Assembly: GCA_026993705.1 (NCBI GenBank)
Contig: JALWSJ010000456.1
Coordinates: forward strand, 1 to 8,641
Direction of reading: 5' to 3'
DNA: 8,641 bases
DNA from: Flavobacteriales bacterium
GTDB lineage: Bacteria; Bacteroidota; Bacteroidia; Flavobacteriales_D; Parvicellaceae
Shown here: one piece after another, positions 4,738 to 8,641 of the stretch
How the letters are laid out: each line of letters opens with the position of its first letter
Numbering within the stretch: position 1 is the stretch's first letter
The notes under the pieces: model-generated
Databases searched by the model: none
What the model saw: only the letters and a program-made list of their open reading frames with translations
What the model was told of the DNA's origin: nothing
Made by a program: the position numbers and the translations under genes

Positions 4738-5820
4738 ATGATTACACAAGATCAGTTAAAGGATATAAAAAAGCGGTTGGATGCTTTGTATGGATATTTG
4801 CATATTGAAGAGAAAAAGATGCAGATAGAGGAGGAAGATTTAAGAACTCAAGACCCTGATTTTTGGAATAACCCTAAAGAGGCGGAGGCTTTGTTGCGAA
4901 AGTTAAAGCATAAGAAATATTGGGTAGAAACATACAACAAAGTGTTGGAAGAATACGAAGATTTGGAAGTGCTGTATGAGTTTTGCAAAGCTGATGAGGC
5001 TACGGAAGAAGAGGTGCAAGAAGCCTACGATGCTTTATTGGAAAAAGTAGAGGAACTGGAGTTTAAAAATATGTTGAGTGCCGAAGAAGATTCTTTGAAT
5101 GCTGTATTGCAATTGACTGCTGGTGCAGGTGGTACAGAGAGTTGTGATTGGGCTGGAATGTTGATGCGTATGTATATTATGTGGGCAGAAAAACACGGTA
5201 TGAAAGTCAAAGAAATCAACTATCAAGCAGGTGATGTTGCAGGCGTAAAAACAGTCACCTTGGAAATTGAAGGTGATTTTGCTTTCGGTTATTTAAAAGG
5301 AGAAAACGGTGTCCATCGTTTAGTAAGAGTTTCACCTTTTGATTCTAACGCCAAAAGACATACTTCGTTTGTTTCGGCTTATGTATATCCATTGGTAGAT
5401 GATACGATTGAAATTAAGATAAACCCTGCTGACATTACATGGGAAACTTTCCGTTCGGGTGGTGCAGGAGGACAAAATGTAAACAAGGTAGAAACAGGGG
5501 TTCGACTACGACACAAACCTTCGGGAATTATTATTGAAAATACGGAATCACGTTCGCAGTTGGGGAATAAAGAAAAAGCGATGCAATTGCTTAAATCTCA
5601 ATTGTACGAAATAGAACAACGCAAAAAACAAGAATCGAGGGCTGCTATTGAATCGGAGAAAAAGAACATCGAATGGGGTTCTCAAATAAGAAGCTACGTT
5701 CTAGATGACCGCCGTGTAAAGGATCATAGAACCAATTATCAAACCAGCAACACAGAAGCGGTTTTAAACGGTGAAATTGACGATTTCTTAAAGGCGTACT
5801 TAATGGAATTTGGAGGGTAG
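4738..5820 (+). CDS. prfB: Peptide chain release factor 2
   Basis: Reads UGA and UAA stop codons in the ribosomal A site and triggers release of the finished protein. The 360-residue sequence has the N-terminal helical domain (1-110), the codon-recognition domain with the RF2-specific SPF tripeptide (in VSPFDSNAKRHTSF, about residues 198-211), and the peptidyl-hydrolysis loop FRSGGAGGQNVNK (about 239-251) with the universal GGQ. SPF rather than PxT separates it from RF1. The gene is continuous from its ATG: at the place where E. coli prfB has its in-frame TGA frameshift site (after R-G-Y-L), this gene reads TAT GGA TAT TTG CAT ATT with no stop. The gene's own stop codon is TAG, which RF2 does not read. 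It follows dut by 9 bases and precedes the Crp/Fnr gene by 15. Confidence 0.97.
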   Translation: MITQDQLKDIKKRLDALYGYLHIEEKKMQIEEEDLRTQDPDFWNNPKEAEALLRKLKHKKYWVETYNKVLEEYEDLEVLYEFCKADEATEEEVQEAYDALLEKVEELEFKNMLSAEEDSLNAVLQLTAGAGGTESCDWAGMLMRMYIMWAEKHGMKVKEINYQAGDVAGVKTVTLEIEGDFAFGYLKGENGVHRLVRVSPFDSNAKRHTSFVSAYVYPLVDDTIEIKINPADITWETFRSGGAGGQNVNKVETGVRLRHKPSGIIIENTESRSQLGNKEKAMQLLKSQLYEIEQRKKQESRAAIESEKKNIEWGSQIRSYVLDDRRVKDHRTNYQTSNTEAVLNGEIDDFLKAYLMEFGG

Positions 5821-5835
5821 AAACAGACATATTTT

Positions 5836-6453
5836 ATGAACAGAAAAAAACTATCCTTTCTCAACACTCAATTAGTTGATGAGATAACAAAATACGGAGC
5901 TACTCAAATTTTTCCAAAAGGTACTCAACTATTAAAAGAAGGGCAATCGGTTAAGGTTGTCCCCATAGTTTTGTCCGGATTGGTAAAAGTTTGCTCGAGG
6001 TTTGAAGAGCGAGAGTTGTTACTCTACTATATTGAGCCTAAACAAAGCTGTATCATGACTTTTTACGCTGCACTGAACAACGAATCGAGTAAGGTTTTTG
6101 CTGTAACGGAAGAAGATACAGAAGTTTTACTTCTGCCTGTACGTTTTTTATCTGAATGGATAAAACAATACAGCGATTTTAACAATCTGTTTTACAGCCA
6201 ATTTAACCTAAGATACACCGAACTTTTAGACACAATAAAGCACCTTTTAGTCGATAAGATGGATAAACGACTTTATGAACATCTGAAACGAAAATCAGAA
6301 TTAACAGGAGGTGCTCCCATTCAATTAAGCCACCTTCAAATAGCCAACGAATTGGGAACGGCACGTGAAGTCATTTCGCGTTTGCTCAAAAAATTAGAAA
6401 ATGAAGGTTTAGTAAAACTAACAAGAAAAGGAATAAAAATAACATCCTTGTGA
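5836..6453 (+). CDS. Crp/Fnr-family transcriptional regulator with a CRP-type recognition helix
   Basis: The 205-residue protein has an N-terminal cyclic-nucleotide-binding-like beta barrel (about 15-110), a long dimer helix (about 112-150) and a C-terminal winged helix-turn-helix (about 162-205). The recognition helix GTAREVISRLLKKLE (174-188) has R177-E178-x-x-x-R182, the same spacing as Arg180, Glu181 and Arg185 of E. coli CRP that read TGTGA. FNR's E-x-x-S-R pattern is not present. The FNR N-terminal iron-sulfur cysteines are missing (only C53 and C72), and the G-E ... R-S/T signature for cAMP is not conserved, so the effector is unknown; redox, nitrosative or thiol signals are possible. 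It is the third gene after dut and prfB (15-base gap), and its stop codon lies inside a predicted operator for the gene downstream, which is the probable target. Confidence 0.9.
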   Translation: MNRKKLSFLNTQLVDEITKYGATQIFPKGTQLLKEGQSVKVVPIVLSGLVKVCSRFEERELLLYYIEPKQSCIMTFYAALNNESSKVFAVTEEDTEVLLLPVRFLSEWIKQYSDFNNLFYSQFNLRYTELLDTIKHLLVDKMDKRLYEHLKRKSELTGGAPIQLSHLQIANELGTAREVISRLLKKLENEGLVKLTRKGIKITSL

Positions 6454-6464
6454 CTGCAGTCACG
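6449..6464 (+). promoter_or_regulatory. CRP-type operator TGTGA-N6-TCACG upstream of the DUF2892 gene
   Basis: TGTGACTGCAGTCACG differs from the CRP consensus TGTGA-N6-TCACA only in the last base, and its central 14 bases (6450-6463) are a perfect palindrome. The TGA stop codon of the Crp/Fnr gene is part of the left half-site. The centre (6456.5) lies about 42 bases upstream of the start predicted from the -7 box at 6486-6493, the class II activator position. The adjacent regulator has exactly the R-E-x-x-x-R helix that reads this half-site. Confidence 0.75.
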
Positions 6465-6485
6465 AACAAATAGTTATTAAATCTA

Positions 6486-6493
6486 TAAATTTG
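6486..6493 (+). promoter_or_regulatory. Perfect TAnnTTTG -7 box for the DUF2892 gene
   Basis: TAAATTTG is an exact consensus -7 element 32 bases before the ATG at 6526, with a predicted start near 6498-6500. There is no TTG -33 element at the expected distance, which fits a promoter that depends on the activator site at 6449-6464. Confidence 0.65.
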
Positions 6494-6525
6494 CATTATT
6501 ACTAACCAAATAAAACAAAAATATC

Positions 6526-6750
6526 ATGAAAAAAAATATGGGAAAATGTGACAGAATCCTAAGAGCAGTAGGAGCTGTAATTATTGCAATACTTTATTTA
6601 ACAGGAGTATTAACAGGAACGTTAGGAATGGTATTATTGGTCGTTGCACTGGTTCTATTATTAACTAGTCTTATGGGATTTTGTCCGGCATATACTATCT
6701 TCGGAATGAAAACTTGTTCGAAATGCTCTATTGATAAATCTGACGAATAA
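6526..6750 (+). CDS. DUF2892-family small inner-membrane protein
   Basis: The 74-residue protein starts MKKNMGKCDRILRAVGAV, the normal opening of DUF2892 proteins, with two hydrophobic helices at about 13-31 and 33-50 joined by a tight turn (GVLTGTLG), then GFCPAYTIFGMKTCSKC and a charged tail. An internal start at M5 is possible. The family occurs alone or fused to rhodanese domains (as in E. coli YgaP) and is often found near sulfur- or redox-related genes; no precise biochemical role is established. The four cysteines (C8 in CDR, C53 in GFCPAY, and the C-S-K-C pair near 64 and 67) could bind a metal or take part in thiol chemistry, which is inference. Its promoter has a CRP-type site at the activator position and a terminator follows, so it forms a single-gene unit controlled by the preceding regulator. 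Confidence 0.88.
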   Translation: MKKNMGKCDRILRAVGAVIIAILYLTGVLTGTLGMVLLVVALVLLLTSLMGFCPAYTIFGMKTCSKCSIDKSDE

Positions 6751-6797
6751 AAATTATTCATCCTTTTTATTTAACCTTAAATTAAAAAAACAGAATT

Positions 6798-6837
6798 AAA
6801 AGCTCAACTCTAGTTATGAATTGGGCTTTTGTTTTTT
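6798..6837 (+). terminator. Intrinsic terminator after the DUF2892 gene
   Basis: AAAAGCTCAA (6798-6807) pairs with TTGGGCTTTT (6821-6830), with one G-T pair, around a 13-base loop, and is followed by GTTTTTT (6831-6837). This is a standard Rho-independent terminator 48 bases after the stop codon. It also covers the upstream in-frame ATG at 6829 of the cytochrome reading frame, ruling that ATG out as the real start. Confidence 0.85.
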
Positions 6838-6912
6838 GATTTTATTAGAACGACTCATTGTAATCTAAGTTACAGACCTCACACCCTACATTCAACTTTC
6901 ATTTTGATTGCT

Positions 6913-6920
6913 TATCTTTA
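6913..6920 (+). promoter_or_regulatory. Possible -7 box for the cytochrome-Nudix unit
   Basis: TATCTTTA matches TAnnTTTG at 7 of 8 positions and lies 16 bases before the ATG at 6937. It follows the terminator of the previous unit, so a promoter is needed in this gap, but no -33 element supports this choice. A start near 6926 would favour translation from 6937 over 6928. Confidence 0.35.
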
Positions 6921-6936
6921 CAAAAAAATGACAATT

Positions 6937-8121
6937 ATGAAGTGGAAATTATTTTCAATTAGTGTTTACACAAGTTTTCTTTTTCTTATTGGATGCAGTA
7001 ACGGCGAGACACAACAAATTTCAGACGCACAACAACAAACAAAAGAAGCCAAAATAGAAAGCAAAGAACAAGGTATTCACTCCAACTTTGAATTAAACGA
7101 ATCGTGCAAATCTTGTCACAAAAATATTTACGAAGAGTACAGTACTTCTATGCACGCCAATGCTTCTATCTTTAAAGACCCTGTGCATAAAGCTATTTGG
7201 GATAAACATCCTAAAAACAAAAAAATGCAACAATATGTTTGTGCCAAATGCCACACACCTGCGGCAAATAATTTTAAATACTTAGTTACAGAAGGTAAAC
7301 ATCAAGTACCTGATGCAAATAATCCCACTCATTTAGAAGGAGTGGCTTGTTCATACTGTCATAGAATTGAAGCAATAAAACTCGGAGAAAAGACAAACAC
7401 TAATGTTATTGCTTCTAAGAGGAAGGAGTATTTTGGAAACATAGAAGAACATGCTGAAGCAGGATTTCACACCATAAAAACCAACAACGAATTGTTTTTA
7501 AATGGTAATGTTTGTATTGGTTGCCATTCTCACAAACAAAACAAACATGGGCTATCTGTTTGTACTACTGAAATTAAAAATACCGAAAGTGAGAACTGTA
7601 TTACCTGTCACATGCCTGAAATGGATGGATCAGTTGCCATTGGAAGTGAAAGAACAAAACACCATTTTCATGGTTTTGCTGGCACGCATAGCAAACAAGA
7701 ATTATTAGCACAGTACGTTGACATCATACCCGAAAGAAAAGGAAACCAAGTTACTGTAACAATCACCAACAACGCTTCTCACGCTTTGCTTCTCCACCCA
7801 CTCAGATTAGGGTTACTAAAAGTCAACATCACCTCAGCTAATGGAACTTCTAAAGAATTAGAACCTGTTAAATTTATGCGTGTTCTCGGTAAAGATGGAA
7901 ACCCAGCACCTCCTTGGGTGGCTGATACGGAATTAAAAAATACCGTTTTACAAGGAAAAGAATCTAAAACCTTTACTTTTGATACGGAATTAAAAGATGA
8001 TGACAAAATCAACATCACTTTAGGCTACTTCCTTGTTAACCCTAAGATGATTGAAAAATTAGGGCTTCAAGACAATGAAGAAATTAAAAAATTCCATGTA
8101 TTAAAATCAACCTCTATTTAG
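6937..8121 (+). CDS. Pentaheme c-type cytochrome lipoprotein, cytochrome c554-like
   Basis: Predicted periplasmic electron-transfer protein of 394 residues held by a lipid anchor. Residues 1-20 (MKWKLFSISVYTSFLFLIGC) are a lipoprotein signal peptide with lipobox L-I-G-C and lipidated C20, followed by a Gln-rich linker (24-45). Five CxxCH heme sites follow: CKSCH (57-61), CAKCH (102-106), CSYCH (138-142), CIGCH (193-197) and CITCH (221-225). A histidine-rich stretch KHHFHGFAGTH (241-251) can supply axial ligands. The last 130 residues have no heme and look like a beta-sandwich (VTVTITNNASHALLLHP, then a FTF strand). This layout suits the cytochrome c554/multiheme family; substrate-reducing activity (nitrogen or sulfur compounds) cannot be told from the sequence. 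The frame is open from 6829, but the early part lies in a terminator; the ATG at 6928 (MTIMKWK) is an alternative start. Heme attachment needs a cytochrome c maturation system encoded elsewhere. The stop TAG abuts the Nudix ATG. Confidence 0.9.
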   Translation: MKWKLFSISVYTSFLFLIGCSNGETQQISDAQQQTKEAKIESKEQGIHSNFELNESCKSCHKNIYEEYSTSMHANASIFKDPVHKAIWDKHPKNKKMQQYVCAKCHTPAANNFKYLVTEGKHQVPDANNPTHLEGVACSYCHRIEAIKLGEKTNTNVIASKRKEYFGNIEEHAEAGFHTIKTNNELFLNGNVCIGCHSHKQNKHGLSVCTTEIKNTESENCITCHMPEMDGSVAIGSERTKHHFHGFAGTHSKQELLAQYVDIIPERKGNQVTVTITNNASHALLLHPLRLGLLKVNITSANGTSKELEPVKFMRVLGKDGNPAPPWVADTELKNTVLQGKESKTFTFDTELKDDDKINITLGYFLVNPKMIEKLGLQDNEEIKKFHVLKSTSI

Positions 8122-8505
8122 ATGAATACAAATCGTAAATCACGTTTGATTGTTATACGTCCTCCTTTTGTTTTATCTCTAAAAAAGAAACAAGAAAACA
8201 AAAGAAGTCTAATTGGCGGAAATATAGAGCCTAAAGAGCAACCTATTGAGGCTATGATTAGAGAAGCGAAAGAAGAAGCTGGAATTATACTTTCCAAAGG
8301 CGATATTTCGCTGATTAAAGAAATCAATTATACCAAAAATAATATTTCGTATCAACGCTACTACTTTTTACTAAAACAACCTAAACAATTTCATTTTACT
8401 TTAGGTGAACCTGATAAATTTGAAGCCTTGGAATGGGTTGATTTTAACGATGTTTCGGAGACTTTAAAAAAAGCAGATAGGGAGGTTTTGAGTAGTATCA
8501 AATAA
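8122..8505 (+). CDS. Nudix hydrolase domain protein
   Basis: A 127-residue single-domain protein with a complete Nudix box at 33-55: G-N-I-E-P-K-E, seven residues, R-E-A-K-E-E-A-G-I, matching GX5EX7REUXEEXGU except for Ala at the first hydrophobic (U) position. These glutamates bind the metal ions used to cleave nucleoside diphosphates linked to another group (X). The strand before the box (RLIVIRPPFVLSL) and the region after (YQRYYFLLKQP, then FEALEWVDFND) fit the normal alpha/beta/alpha fold. Substrate is unknown; MutT-like clean-up or another nucleotide derivative is possible. The ATG follows directly on the TAG stop of the cytochrome gene with no spacer, so translation is probably coupled by stop-start reinitiation. 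Size and start are normal for the family. Confidence 0.9.
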   Translation: MNTNRKSRLIVIRPPFVLSLKKKQENKRSLIGGNIEPKEQPIEAMIREAKEEAGIILSKGDISLIKEINYTKNNISYQRYYFLLKQPKQFHFTLGEPDKFEALEWVDFNDVSETLKKADREVLSSIK

Positions 8506-8524
8506 GTTGTAATGAAACAAATTA

Positions 8525-8550
8525 TGGCATTAGTTTTGCCACTATTTTTA
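8525..8550 (+). terminator. Possible weak terminator after the Nudix gene
   Basis: TGGCA (8525-8529) pairs with TGCCA (8537-8541) across a seven-base loop, followed by CTATTTTTA. The stem is short, but its place 20 bases after the Nudix stop fits a transcript end. Confidence 0.4.
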
Positions 8551-8576
8551 TAAAGAACTTGTTTAAAGTTGACAGA

Positions 8577-8641
8577 CTAATAGCGAGCGTGAAGGCTTAT
8601 ATTTTCTGGCAAAGCTCCATTTTTATTGCATAGCCATTAGC
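8577..8641 (+). repeat. Partial third copy of the structured repeat (H3 left half)
   Basis: The stretch starts CTAATAGCGAGCGTGAAGG, similar to the CCCTAACGCGGGCGAAATTGG that opens H3 in copy 1, and reaches ATTTTTATTGCATAGCCATTAGC at the window end, matching the T-rich arm and CATAGC-loop-GC(TATG) cap of H3. The right half is beyond the window. Similarity is clear for the cap and weaker for the base of the stem. Confidence 0.55.

Noticed and set aside
6829..6936. N-terminal extension of the cytochrome
   Set aside because: The first ATG is inside an intrinsic terminator, and the later ATG at 6937 gives a textbook lipoprotein signal peptide.

Overview
The window looks like a chromosomal segment from an AT-rich member of the Bacteroidota, most likely the class Flavobacteriia. 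Supporting signs are perfect or near-perfect TAnnTTTG -7 promoter boxes, almost no Shine-Dalgarno sequences, the short (257-residue) AMP nucleosidase typical of this phylum, and flavobacterial-style palindromic intergenic repeats. No tRNA, rRNA, CRISPR array or transposase gene was found.

Positions 1-2695 hold a block of secreted proteins. Three minus-strand genes lie in a row: a 222-residue protein, a 182-residue protein, and the start of a third that runs off the left edge. They face a divergent plus-strand gene for a 265-residue periplasmic protein. The first two are distant paralogs. They share an I-x-F-x-F-N-S-I-D-x-Y-x-x-G-I motif, a W-x-L/I motif, a lone cysteine in a C-G pair, and a C-terminal Y-x-V strand. 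The divergent protein has two immunoglobulin-like domains arranged like Gram-positive DUF916/DUF3324 (WxL-interacting) proteins, without their membrane helix. My reading, which is inference, is a Gram-negative system resembling the WxL surface-protein systems of Firmicutes. It is the best candidate here for something undescribed.

Positions 2696-4293 hold a housekeeping AMP nucleosidase gene (amn) flanked by two inverted copies of a roughly 300-bp structured repeat. Each copy has hairpin H1, hairpin H2 and a long H3 domain capped by CATAGC-NNNN-GCTATG. The connectors (GGGyGTTCCCC, GGGTCGGGCTATC, TTCTATCCCTAAC) are conserved, but H1 and H2 stem sequences are completely different and still pair. 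A partial third copy runs off the right edge. Between amn and the second copy lies a separate 33-bp palindrome.

Positions 4294-6453 carry dut (dUTPase), prfB (release factor 2, without the usual programmed frameshift) and a Crp/Fnr-family regulator, tightly spaced and probably co-transcribed. The regulator's recognition helix carries the R-E-x-x-x-R of E. coli CRP. A near-perfect CRP-type box (TGTGA-N6-TCACG) overlaps its stop codon and sits about 42 bases upstream of the predicted start of the next gene, a small DUF2892 membrane protein, so direct activation is likely. A clear intrinsic terminator closes that unit.

Positions 6928-8505 encode a five-heme c-type cytochrome lipoprotein, whose stop codon directly abuts the start of a Nudix hydrolase gene. 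The rest of the right end is intergenic sequence and the partial third repeat.
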